Shown one piece after another: positions 1-6,761 of a stretch of DNA of 8,632 nt (the stretch's first letter is position 1; every line of letters starts with the position of its first letter). The notes beneath the pieces were generated by a model. The model ran no database searches. It saw nothing but the letters and a program-made list of their open reading frames with translations, and had not been told where the DNA came from. Made by a program: the position numbers and the translations under genes. Origin of the DNA: Acidobacteriota bacterium (GTDB taxonomy: Bacteria; Acidobacteriota; Terriglobia; Terriglobales; Acidobacteriaceae); contig QIAS01000357.1 in the NCBI GenBank assembly GCA_003225615.1, forward strand, positions 7,541 to 16,172, read 5' to 3'.

Positions 1-615
1 GGCTACGATGTCCATCTCGTGGATTCCGTTCCCAAACATATTGAGCAGGCGCGCAGCCATGCCCGGCAGCACGCCATCGCCAGCATGCGCGTTGGCGATG
101 CCCGTCATCTCGAACAGCACGACGGCTCCGCGGATGCCGTCCTGATGCTGGGCCCGCTCTATCACCTCACCGATCCTGCCGAGCGCAACCGCAGCCTGCA
201 CGAAGCCCGGCGTGTGCTGCGCCCCGGCGGAATATTGTTCGCCGCCGCCATCAGCCACTTCGCCTCTTTGTTCGATTCCCTGCAAAGCGGCTTCTTCGAT
301 GACCCAGAGTTCATCCCTATCCTCGAGCGCGATTTGGCCGAAGGCCAGCATCGCAACACGACAAATAATCCCATCTTCTTTACGACCGCATTCTTTCATC
401 GCCCTGAAGAGCTTGCTGCGGAAGTAGCCGAAGCCGGTTTCCAGGTTCTCGAACTGCTTCCCATTGAAGGCCCCGGCTGGTTTGCGCGTGATTTCGATCG
501 AGTATGGAAAGACCAGGCTCAGCGCGAACGGTTGCTGGAATGCATTCGCAGAGTAGAGCACGAACCAGCGCTCCTTGGCGCCAGTGCACACCTCATGGCC
601 ATCGCACGGAAGTAA
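1..615 (+). CDS. Class I SAM-dependent methyltransferase, C-terminal part (5' end outside window)
   Basis: The frame is open from base 1, so the gene starts before the window; 204 codons are visible before the TAA at 613-615. The first residues, GYDVHLVDSVPKHIEQA, are the end of the Rossmann-fold SAM site, with the acidic residue (Asp8) at the end of strand beta-2 that binds the ribose hydroxyls of SAM. The glycine-rich motif I should lie just upstream. Further support is GDAR (about 32-35), the LGPLYHL motif (about 50-56) and RVLRPGG (about 71-77), all typical of Methyltransf_11/25 proteins. It should transfer a methyl group from SAM in the cytoplasm; the acceptor cannot be told. A GTG at 19-21 could be called as a start but would cut into the SAM site, so I reject it. 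It converges on the sulfite dehydrogenase genes and is probably unrelated to them. Confidence 0.85.
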   Translation, partial: GYDVHLVDSVPKHIEQARSHARQHAIASMRVGDARHLEQHDGSADAVLMLGPLYHLTDPAERNRSLHEARRVLRPGGILFAAAISHFASLFDSLQSGFFDDPEFIPILERDLAEGQHRNTTNNPIFFTTAFFHRPEELAAEVAEAGFQVLELLPIEGPGWFARDFDRVWKDQAQRERLLECIRRVEHEPALLGASAHLMAIARK

Positions 616-638
616 TCACCTCAGGAGCGATGGCTCTC

Positions 639-974
639 TTACTTTTTACTCTTAGTACTCGCGCTCCGTTCTGCAACGTAGGGAGCTTTATCCGGAGGAA
701 AATTCGTACTGAAGTAATCAATCATCAGGTCGCGATCCGCCGCATCCACTACCGCGCCCCACTTCACCATCTTGTCCACTTCCTTCGTCCATGCCGCTTT
801 GCTGAGCCGCTGCTGCAAGATGATCCGCGCATCGTGGCATTCGGTGCAAGCCGTAGTTGCTTTGGCTTTCACCGGTCCCGGCGGCAGATCGGGTTGTGCC
901 GTCTGTCCCCAGAACACCAGCGCAGTCGCTATTACTGTCCCTGCCGCAAACGGAATTGTTCTAAGCTTCCACAT
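639..974 (-). CDS. sorB: Mono-haem cytochrome c, SorB-like subunit of sulfite dehydrogenase
   Basis: This 111-residue protein has an N-terminal hydrophobic segment (about residues 5-23) that looks like a Sec signal peptide or anchor, followed by a single haem c attachment motif CTECH (43-47). His47 would be the proximal haem ligand; Met69 or Met84 is the likely distal ligand. The pattern of CxxCH, then W..EVDKM.KWGA, then a DYFSTNF end matches small cytochromes that partner molybdenum sulfite dehydrogenases and related enzymes. Its start overlaps the end of the upstream sorA-like gene by 14 bp (961-974), so translation is probably coupled. The gene order is the same as sorAB of Starkeya novella, where SorB takes electrons from the Mo centre one at a time and passes them to the respiratory chain. 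The Lys-rich tail (KSKK) ends the protein. The haem motif is certain; the SorB role rests on context. Confidence 0.85.
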   Translation of the reverse strand: MWKLRTIPFAAGTVIATALVFWGQTAQPDLPPGPVKAKATTACTECHDARIILQQRLSKAAWTKEVDKMVKWGAVVDAADRDLMIDYFSTNFPPDKAPYVAERSASTKSKK

Positions 975-2121
975 GCACCTTCACCTGATCGACCGCGTTG
1001 TACAAATACCCGCTCGGATTCCACACCGCGCTCGACGGCTGCACTCGCCCTTGACTGTCAGTCGCCCGTGAGATCAGGACAAAATCCCCAGCCTTAGCCG
1101 GCTTCCAGGAGTAACTCCAAAGCCGCCACGCATAACGCGCCTGCTCCTTGCCCAGTTGCGCCGTATTCCATGTCGAACCAGAGTCGGTGGAAACCTCTAC
1201 CCGAGCGATATCGGCCTCCCCAGCCCAGGCCGCTCCATGAACTTGAACGGCACGCCCCTTCACCGTTGCTCCGTCGCTTGGATTCGCAATAATGGACTTC
1301 ACTCCGAGTGCCGTGATCGGATGTGTATCTTCCGGCTTTACCGCCTCACCCGGCTTGATCGGCTGGTTGGGCATTCGGTAACCGGGGCTCATAAAGTTGC
1401 CGTCGAACTCCTTATCTAAGACTTTAATTTCAGCCAGCCACTTGCACGAAGCGGCCCCAATCCACCCCGGAACCAGCGCCCGCGCCGGATAGCCATGATG
1501 TTTGGTCAACGCTGCCCCATTCATCTTCGTGGCAATCAGAGTGTCCGCATCCATGGCTTTCTCAATCGGGATACTACGAACAAACGGAGGCACTTTGGCT
1601 GGAACCTCATCCAGACCATGAAACATGACGTGTTTCCCTGTGGTCTTCACTCCTGCCCTTTGCAGAACATCGCGGAGCCGCACCCCGGAAAAACGTGCGG
1701 TACCCACCGCGCCCCGCTGCCACTGCACACCCGGCACATGGGGCTGCTGGAAAGCGCGGCCATTCCCTGCGCATTCGAGTGTATTTGTAACCGAATGCAA
1801 AGCAAACTTTTCCAGATCTTCCAAGCTCAAGCTCAGCGGCTTCTCCACTTCCCCACCGATGCTCACCCGCCATTCCGCTGCATCCAGCGTGCTCGGCTCG
1901 TGCATGTGGTTGCGCACAAAAAAGTGCGGCACCGGAGTGATCCATGCCTTCAAGTACTCCACTGGCATTTCCAAATCGAAGAAACGCAACGAGCGCACAA
2001 TCATCCCGTCTTCGCCGGAAATAACCAGGCCCGACTCCCCGGCCCATGCAAGTAATGGATGAACCGAAAAGACGCCTGCCAAGGCCGAAGTCGCTTTGAG
2101 GAAATCTCGTCGGGAAATCAT
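961..2121 (-). CDS. sorA: Tat-exported molybdopterin sulfite oxidase/dehydrogenase, SorA-like catalytic subunit
   Basis: This 386-residue protein should oxidise sulfite to sulfate in the periplasm. It starts with a near-ideal twin-arginine signal, SRRDFLK (3-9), with a hydrophobic stretch to about residue 27, as needed for export of a folded molybdoenzyme. The oxidoreductase Mo-binding domain follows, with LECAGNGR (115-122), in which Cys117 is the expected Mo ligand. Arg70 and His72 (VRNH), Arg122 and Tyr248 (PGYRM) are spaced like the sulfite-site Arg, His, Arg and Tyr of Starkeya SorA. HHGYPARALVPGW (208-220) and KWLAEIKVL (227-235) are family hallmarks. Residues from about 265 form the Mo-co dimerisation domain, ending in WNPSGYLYN (367-375). 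There is no cytochrome b5 domain, so it resembles bacterial SorA rather than animal sulfite oxidase. The start is ATG 2121; an in-frame TTG at 2130 would add three residues (MRK). Neither has a clear ribosome binding site. A YedY/MsrP role is less likely because a cytochrome c partner follows. Confidence 0.92.
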   Translation of the reverse strand: MISRRDFLKATSALAGVFSVHPLLAWAGESGLVISGEDGMIVRSLRFFDLEMPVEYLKAWITPVPHFFVRNHMHEPSTLDAAEWRVSIGGEVEKPLSLSLEDLEKFALHSVTNTLECAGNGRAFQQPHVPGVQWQRGAVGTARFSGVRLRDVLQRAGVKTTGKHVMFHGLDEVPAKVPPFVRSIPIEKAMDADTLIATKMNGAALTKHHGYPARALVPGWIGAASCKWLAEIKVLDKEFDGNFMSPGYRMPNQPIKPGEAVKPEDTHPITALGVKSIIANPSDGATVKGRAVQVHGAAWAGEADIARVEVSTDSGSTWNTAQLGKEQARYAWRLWSYSWKPAKAGDFVLISRATDSQGRVQPSSAVWNPSGYLYNAVDQVKVHVEA

Positions 2122-2138
2122 CTTTCGCAACCCAGGAA

Positions 2139-2167
2139 AGACTAGGCATTAGGATCGAACGCGTCAA
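2139..2167 (-). promoter_or_regulatory. Candidate sigma70-type promoter for sorA-sorB
   Basis: On the - strand, TTGACG (2162-2167, 5 of 6 to the -35 consensus) is followed after 17 nt by TAGTCT (2139-2144, which keeps the T, A and final T of the -10). Transcription would begin near 2132, leaving a leader of only about 11 nt before ATG 2121. This would let the sulfite dehydrogenase genes be expressed apart from the transporter genes. Called by eye, with no experimental support. Confidence 0.4.
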
Positions 2168-2210
2168 GCAATTTGCAGTTCCGCCCATTCGCTAGCCAAA
2201 TCACTCAGTA

Positions 2211-2232
2211 GAGACACGGCTCGCCGCGTCTC
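2211..2232 (-). terminator. Strong stem-loop between porin and sorA; partial terminator or RNA-processing/stability hairpin
   Basis: Twelve bases after the porin stop codon there is an inverted repeat: GAGACGCGG pairs with CCGTGTCTC (nine pairs including one G-U) around a four-base CGAG loop. On the - strand the bases after the stem (TACTGAGTGATTTGG) are not a uridine run, so it is not a textbook Rho-independent terminator. It could attenuate read-through or protect the 3' end of the upstream mRNA, leaving sorAB to rely on the promoter at 2139-2167. Confidence 0.4.
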
Positions 2233-2244
2233 CCCTTATCACCT

Positions 2245-3978
2245 TTAACTACGCCTGCTCAGAACTTGAACAGCAATTGGCTGTGCACGGTAATTTGTGT
2301 TTGCGCCCGCCGGATACGGCACAAAGAAGCTACGCGATGGATCATTGCCATGCAGTGGATTCACGATATACAAATAGTTCTGCCACGCCAGGAACCGCGA
2401 CAATCCCACCGCCACCCCGACTTCATGAGTTCGAATGTTCACTCCTGAAAGAGTTCCTACATAATCATCTGTGAACTCGGAGATCATCGAGTTCGCCTCC
2501 TTAACGGCATATCCATAAAGAAGACGCACGTCCCCCGCCTGTCGAACGGCGCCAAAGCTGGCGATGCCCATAAGCGCGTCGCGCAGGAATCCGCTGCCTA
2601 CGTTGCGAGACAAATGCACGTCTATATCCAGCGGCATTTCGCGGTTACGAAGCTTGGGACCGTCGAAACTAATGTGATAGTTGAGATGGGCGATCTGGAA
2701 GTGCTGCGCGGTAAAGATCATGCCATTGGGAGTCGTCGTTGCCGTGCCCGTTCCTGTGATCGGGCCAGCCAGTGTGACGCCGGTGGGAGGATTCAGCACG
2801 GCGCCAAAGCCCGCCGCTGAGGCCGCCATCGCCACCTGATTCTGATTTCGCCACAACTGCATGTCCAGTCCGAGGCTCTGATGCCATCCTGACTTAAACT
2901 TTTGCGAAATCACAACCCCCTGGTGGAAAAGATTGGTATCGTGCACTCGCGATCCCGGAGCGTAGCCCGCCGCGACGTAGGCGCAATTCACGGGAGGAGT
3001 TGCCGGCGGCTTCACGCTGCAAGCGCTGGTCGACGGCAGAACCGACACGTTGGGATTGGTCAGGACGTACTGCCCGCCACGGAATTCAACCCCCGTTATG
3101 CCCAGCGCGTTCGATCCCACAGGAACTCTGATGATCTCCTGAAATCCGTTCAGGCGAAGCTCTTCTTTAAAGAGGAAACGCGAGTCATCGGCAAACACTT
3201 CCGCCATTTTGCCGCCTCGCAACGCAAAGTTCTGATTCGGGTGAAATCCGGCCGAAGCCTCCGAGATAAAAATCGGGGCGCGAGTGTCAACCCCGGCAAA
3301 ATCATTGTCCGAGGTAAGGCCGTTGTCGAAACGCCCCGAGGCGATGGTCGTGTGAAAATCAAACTTGTCATTTAGCGGCTTATCTATGTTCAACCGTATG
3401 CGGTAACGTCCGCGGCTGTTCTGCACTGGCCCAAGGACGGCATTCGCCGAACGGTAGGTACCGTCGAAACGCAAGCGGAAATCGCCGCTGAACCGGAAGC
3501 CCGCCAACGTTTTCTGCACTTCATCGAGCGTGCTGCTCAAATGATCGACCCTTTCCGTGTAGCTCCGCAGTTGATCTTGCGGCACCGCAGAAGCGGGAAC
3601 ACCTGCACCGCCCGGCAGCGCCGGGGTAGCAGGGACCATCGACGTCAAACTAGTGACCTCCCCCACATTGCGCGCGCCCGTCGGTTGCGAGTTCGCCACC
3701 ACCCGCTCAACCAGGTTCTTCTGCTCTTCCAATGCGCTGAGCAATTTCGCAATTTGCTCCTGCTGTGCCGCCAGAGTCGCCTGCTGACGATCCAGGCGTT
3801 CTCTTAGTGCCGCAACTTCCTCCTGCGCCCTTGTGCCCTCAGTTGTGGCTTGGGTGGACGCCGGCGGCACCGGGTCTTGTGCTCTCTGAGTGTTTTGTCC
3901 GGATGCGGGTAATGCCAACCCAACCCTGAACATCAGGAGGGCGGTGACGGCAATTTGAAAGCTCCTACCACGGCCCAT
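2245..3978 (-). CDS. Putative outer-membrane porin with N-terminal coiled coil; 3' end apparently frameshifted
   Basis: The product in the open frame is 577 residues. Residues 1-28 are a signal peptide (hydrophobic core about 9-23, ending ALPASGQ). Residues about 48-97 are rich in E, Q, L and R in heptad-like spacing and should form a coiled coil; a second short helix lies at about 136-158. From about 161 (FRFSGDFRLRFDGTYR) the sequence shows the alternating, aromatic- and Gly/Asn-rich strands of a beta barrel, as in the 'putative porin' family. The start is ATG 3978, preceded by the best ribosome binding site in the window; a TTG at 4002 is rejected. The open frame ends oddly in QVLSRRS. One frame over, the same DNA reads QITVHSQLLFKF then TGA (2259-2261), a canonical barrel C-terminus with terminal Phe. 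The true gene probably ends at 2259 with an indel near 2290-2300. It lies between an ABC transporter and sulfite dehydrogenase, suggesting it admits their substrate. Confidence 0.85.
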   Translation of the reverse strand: MGRGRSFQIAVTALLMFRVGLALPASGQNTQRAQDPVPPASTQATTEGTRAQEEVAALRERLDRQQATLAAQQEQIAKLLSALEEQKNLVERVVANSQPTGARNVGEVTSLTSMVPATPALPGGAGVPASAVPQDQLRSYTERVDHLSSTLDEVQKTLAGFRFSGDFRLRFDGTYRSANAVLGPVQNSRGRYRIRLNIDKPLNDKFDFHTTIASGRFDNGLTSDNDFAGVDTRAPIFISEASAGFHPNQNFALRGGKMAEVFADDSRFLFKEELRLNGFQEIIRVPVGSNALGITGVEFRGGQYVLTNPNVSVLPSTSACSVKPPATPPVNCAYVAAGYAPGSRVHDTNLFHQGVVISQKFKSGWHQSLGLDMQLWRNQNQVAMAASAAGFGAVLNPPTGVTLAGPITGTGTATTTPNGMIFTAQHFQIAHLNYHISFDGPKLRNREMPLDIDVHLSRNVGSGFLRDALMGIASFGAVRQAGDVRLLYGYAVKEANSMISEFTDDYVGTLSGVNIRTHEVGVAVGLSRFLAWQNYLYIVNPLHGNDPSRSFFVPYPAGANTNYRAQPIAVQVLSRRS

Positions 3979-3984
3979 CTTAAT

Positions 3985-3991
3985 CTCTCCT
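3985..3991 (-). promoter_or_regulatory. Strong ribosome binding site fixing the porin start
   Basis: AGGAGAG on the - strand lies 6 nt before ATG 3978. It is the clearest Shine-Dalgarno sequence in the window and settles the start as the ATG of MGRGRSF, not the upstream TTG at 4002. It suggests that the porin is translated independently of the permease, whose stop lies 90 bp upstream, and at a high rate. Confidence 0.8.
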
Positions 3992-4068
3992 ACTTCTATC
4001 AAATTACTTGTATTTTGCCGAAGCCTTTTCCTGGCTGCGGGGCTTGCTCAACGGGGGAGAAACAAAAC

Positions 4069-4830
4069 TTACGTTGCGGGCGCTAATCCCCACTTATTCT
4101 GGAGACGACGCTCTACTGTCTTGAACACCAGGCCATCTACGATGTATCCGATGGCGATAATCAGAATCATCACCGCGATCACCTGGCTCATATCGTTCAG
4201 GTCGCGACCCATCATCAGCAACTGACCCAGTCCCAGGCTGACGAAAATCATTTCACCCGAAATCAGCGAGCGCCAGGCAAACGCCCATCCCTGCTTGAGC
4301 CCGGATACGATAAAGGGGAGGCTGGCAGGCAGCAGCACGTACCAGAAGAGTTTGAAGCCGCGCGCGCCCAGATTTCTCCCCGCCATGCCGTAAATCTTAG
4401 GCATCTGCTTGCGCCCGTCTTCCATGGCAATGGTCACCGACAGCAGGGACCCCATCACAACCACGAAGAGAATTGCTTTTTCCGTCAAGCCGAACCACAA
4501 AACCGCCAGTGGCAGCCAGCAAATGCTCGGCAGGCTCTGCAAGCTCACCAAAAGCCCACCTATCGTGTCTTCCAGAAACTTGTTGCTGGCTACCGCCAGG
4601 CCCAAAACCATGCCCAACATAACCGAGATTCCATACCCCAGAAGCATCCGCTTCATGCTGACGCCAATCGCAATCCAGAAGCTATGGTCCTGAAATCCGG
4701 CGCCCAGCGATTCGGCCACTCCCCAGGGCGTGGGAAAAATGTAAGGAGGCCAGATCTTCAGCTTCGCCAGCACAAACCAGAGCCCGAAAAGAATGCCGTA
4801 AAAGATTACTTGTCTACCGATGCGCCTCAT
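4069..4830 (-). CDS. ABC transporter permease, SsuC/TauC/NrtB-type (probable sulfonate or oxyanion importer)
   Basis: This 253-residue integral membrane protein would form the inner-membrane channel of the importer, as a homodimer with the ATPase. Hydrophobic segments are at about 8-23, 64-82, 94-113, 118-135, 171-188 and 216-236. The cytoplasmic EAA-type loop that docks on the ATPase is at about 147-171 (YGMAGRNLGARG, then LLPASLP), and the family pattern IFPTPWGV near residues 31-38 is present. Length and layout fit the BPD_transp_1 permeases of the sulfonate, taurine and nitrate group. I chose ATG 4830, preceded by GGAAGCGGAAT; the frame stays open upstream to 4986, but that extension overlaps the ATPase gene and reads as non-membrane, Arg-rich sequence. 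The start overlaps the ATPase stop by 17 bp, indicating coupled translation. The substrate cannot be read from the permease alone. Confidence 0.92.
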   Translation of the reverse strand: MRRIGRQVIFYGILFGLWFVLAKLKIWPPYIFPTPWGVAESLGAGFQDHSFWIAIGVSMKRMLLGYGISVMLGMVLGLAVASNKFLEDTIGGLLVSLQSLPSICWLPLAVLWFGLTEKAILFVVVMGSLLSVTIAMEDGRKQMPKIYGMAGRNLGARGFKLFWYVLLPASLPFIVSGLKQGWAFAWRSLISGEMIFVSLGLGQLLMMGRDLNDMSQVIAVMILIIAIGYIVDGLVFKTVERRLQNKWGLAPAT

Positions 4831-5731
4831 ATTCCGCTTCCAGTGATTTGTTGATCTCTTCCCGCAAATCTTCAAGTATCGCGCGCGCCGTTCTGGCCAC
4901 GTCGACTTCCTCGAGGTGCCGCGGACGGGGCAGCTCAACTTCAAACTCGCGCTTAACCCGGCCCGGACGGAACGTGAGCAGCACAACCCGATCTCCCAGC
5001 CGGACCGCCTCCCGCACGTTGTGAGTCACAAAAATGATGGTGCGGCCGGTTTCGGCCCAGATGCGCTCCAACTCGTCGTGCAACAAGTCCCGCGTCTGCG
5101 CGTCCAGTGCGGCAAACGGCTCGTCCATCAGCAGCACATCGGGCTCCGTCGCCAAGGCCCGCGCCAGGGCTACCCTTTGTCTCATACCGCCCGAAAGCTG
5201 GTGAGTGTAGCTGTCTTTGAATTGCGCCAGATGAACGAGGCGAAGATAGTGGTGCGTCTTCTCTTCGCGCTCGGCTTTACTGATGTTTTTCATCTTCATG
5301 CCAAACTCGACGTTTTCCGCCACTGTGAGCCACGGAAAAAGCCCGAGTTCCTGAAAGATGAGTATGCGATCGGTGCCCGGGGCTTCGACGCCTTGCCCAT
5401 CCACCAAAATTTGCCCGGATGTGGGTTTCTGAAGCCCCGCGATCAGATGCAGAAGAGTCGACTTACCACAACCCGAAGGTCCCACAATGCATAGGAACTC
5501 TCCCGCGCGCACTTTAAGCTCGATATTGTCCAACGCGAGCAGTCGTGAACCGTTCACACCGTACGTGACCGAGATTCCCTGCAAAGCGACCTTTGGCTTT
5601 TCTGAAATTCGTAGCGGGACCAGCGCCGGCGCAGCACCGGTTTTCCAAAAAACCATGCCGGCGCGCGCCGTACTTCTGTGATCTGAGAACGCGGATTGAG
5701 AAGCGGGTTTCTTCAGCGGATTCGGAGTCAT
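4814..5731 (-). CDS. ABC transporter ATP-binding protein, SsuB/TauB/NrtD-type
   Basis: This 305-residue cytoplasmic protein supplies ATP hydrolysis for the importer. All nucleotide-binding motifs are intact: Walker A GPSGCGKST (84-92), Q-loop Gln127 in FQELGLFPWLT, signature LSGGMRQR (179-186), Walker B VLLMDEP (199-205) with catalytic Glu204, D-loop ALD (208-210) and H-loop His237 in VTHNVREA. The Q-loop and signature wording is typical of the nitrate/sulfonate/taurine subfamily. It is longer than the usual 250-270 residues because about 48 poorly conserved residues precede the domain (VALQGISVTYG begins near 48) and a charged tail follows. The start ATG (5729-5731) overlaps the binding-protein stop in an ATGA arrangement, with GGAAGAAGG upstream as ribosome binding site. 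The 3' end overlaps the permease start. Function as an ABC ATPase is certain; the sulfonate assignment follows from its neighbours. Confidence 0.94.
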   Translation of the reverse strand: MTPNPLKKPASQSAFSDHRSTARAGMVFWKTGAAPALVPLRISEKPKVALQGISVTYGVNGSRLLALDNIELKVRAGEFLCIVGPSGCGKSTLLHLIAGLQKPTSGQILVDGQGVEAPGTDRILIFQELGLFPWLTVAENVEFGMKMKNISKAEREEKTHHYLRLVHLAQFKDSYTHQLSGGMRQRVALARALATEPDVLLMDEPFAALDAQTRDLLHDELERIWAETGRTIIFVTHNVREAVRLGDRVVLLTFRPGRVKREFEVELPRPRHLEEVDVARTARAILEDLREEINKSLEAEYEAHR

Positions 5732-6747
5732 TGAATAGCCTTCTTCCCTTTTTCCACAAGAATCTGATTGAGCAGCGTGATGTCATAGAGGCTGGACAGG
5801 TCCGGCATCTTCCGTCCTAAGAATCCCGCATCAAAGGACGCCTTTGCCGCTGTCAGCAAAGACGCCCGCAGCGGATCGTAAGTGACTTGCAAATGAGTAA
5901 ACGCTTCGTCCAACTCTGCCGCAGGAAGCGCCTTGCCCGTCTCCCTCTGGATCTGCTGATTCAAAATTCTCTTCGCCTCCGGAAGGTGACTGTTGATCCA
6001 GTCAGTCAGCTCCACATGCGCGCGGATCCAGTTCTTCACTACCTCCGGGTGATCGCGCAAAAATTTGGCGCTCACGACCAGATGGCAGGTTATGAACTGC
6101 CCTTGCGGCCATAGATCACGTTCGTCGAGAAACAGGCGACCGTTCCCTTCTTTGATCAACCTCGTCGCCCAAGGTTCTGGTGCCCAAGCCGCGTCCAGCT
6201 CCTTCTTTAAGAACAGCGTGAGCTGATCGGGATTAGCCAGAGGCATGACTTGGACGTCGCCACCCTTATCGATTGTCTTCATGCCATGCGCCAGCAGCCA
6301 CGCCCGCAACGCCACGTCCTGGGTGTTGCCCTGCTGCGGCGAAGCCACTTTCCTCCCATGAAAATCCTCCGGCTTCTGGATACCCGAATCATTCCGGACC
6401 ACCAAACTCGCGCCGCCACTGGTCGCACCCGCCACAATGCGCAGCGCCTCGCCGTTAGAACGTACATAGCCCTGGATGGCAGGGTTTGGACCGATGTAGG
6501 TCATGTCAATCGCCCCGGCGAACAACGCCTCGATCGCCGCTGGTCCCGCGTTAAAAGTCTTCCACTCGATCTTCACGTTTTGCCCTACAGCCTTTTCGAA
6601 CCACCCAGTCGCTTTGCCCACCATGGGCTGGGAATGCGTAATGTTGGGATATGCCCCTACGCGTATGACTTCAGCGTTCCCCTGAGCCAGGCCTTCGATG
6701 GAAAAAATCAGTAAAAGTCCGAACAGCAGAAACTTCTTGATCATCAT
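5728..6747 (-). CDS. Periplasmic substrate-binding protein, SsuA/TauA-like (aliphatic sulfonate family)
   Basis: This 339-residue protein is the ligand-binding component of the importer. Residues 1-21 form a Sec signal peptide (KK, then a hydrophobic run, cleavage probably after Ala21 in EGLAQG). There is no lipobox cysteine, so it should be soluble in the periplasm. The mature part starts with the family pattern IRVGAYPNITHSQPMVGKATGWFEK (28-52), where the PNITH region helps form the binding site, followed by an NMT1/SsuA-like fold: GPAAIEALFAGAIDMTYIGPNPA (68-90), KVASPQQGNTQD (133-144) and DAAWAPEPWATRL (185-197). These are typical of sulfonate, taurine and nitrate binding proteins. ATG 6747 is chosen; the second ATG at 6744 would remove only one residue. 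It follows the Rrf2 regulator gene by 14 bp and overlaps the ATPase by 4 bp. The sulfonate ligand is inferred from the family and the nearby sulfite dehydrogenase; nitrate, thiamine-precursor or other ligands are possible. Confidence 0.88.
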   Translation of the reverse strand: MMIKKFLLFGLLLIFSIEGLAQGNAEVIRVGAYPNITHSQPMVGKATGWFEKAVGQNVKIEWKTFNAGPAAIEALFAGAIDMTYIGPNPAIQGYVRSNGEALRIVAGATSGGASLVVRNDSGIQKPEDFHGRKVASPQQGNTQDVALRAWLLAHGMKTIDKGGDVQVMPLANPDQLTLFLKKELDAAWAPEPWATRLIKEGNGRLFLDERDLWPQGQFITCHLVVSAKFLRDHPEVVKNWIRAHVELTDWINSHLPEAKRILNQQIQRETGKALPAAELDEAFTHLQVTYDPLRASLLTAAKASFDAGFLGRKMPDLSSLYDITLLNQILVEKGKKAIQ

Positions 6748-6761
6748 GGGTCCCGCTTACC

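Noticed and set aside
625..636. Hairpin GAGC-GATG-GCTC between the convergent methyltransferase and sorB genes, followed by T-rich sequence on the + strand
   Set aside because: The stem is only four pairs, too weak to call a bidirectional terminator.
1607..2188. Long open frames antisense to or out of frame with sorA (for example 1607-2188 - and 1495-2055 +)
   Set aside because: They are shadows of the GC-rich sorA reading frame, rich in Arg, Cys, His and Pro, with no recognisable domain.
2902..3375. 157-residue + strand open frame inside the porin gene
   Set aside because: It is Arg-rich, low-information antisense reading of the porin, which has a strong ribosome binding site and signal peptide.
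3979..4068. Possible hairpin or riboswitch in the 90-bp gap before the porin (AAGCC ... GGCTT on the - strand)
   Set aside because: The arms are five bases around a long loop, with no uridine run and no recognisable riboswitch core. Only the ribosome binding site is supported.
4831..4986. Longer N-terminus for the permease starting at 4986
   Set aside because: The added 52 residues overlap the ATPase gene in another frame, are Arg/Ser/Cys-rich and do not resemble a permease N-terminus. The internal ATG at 4830 fits the family.
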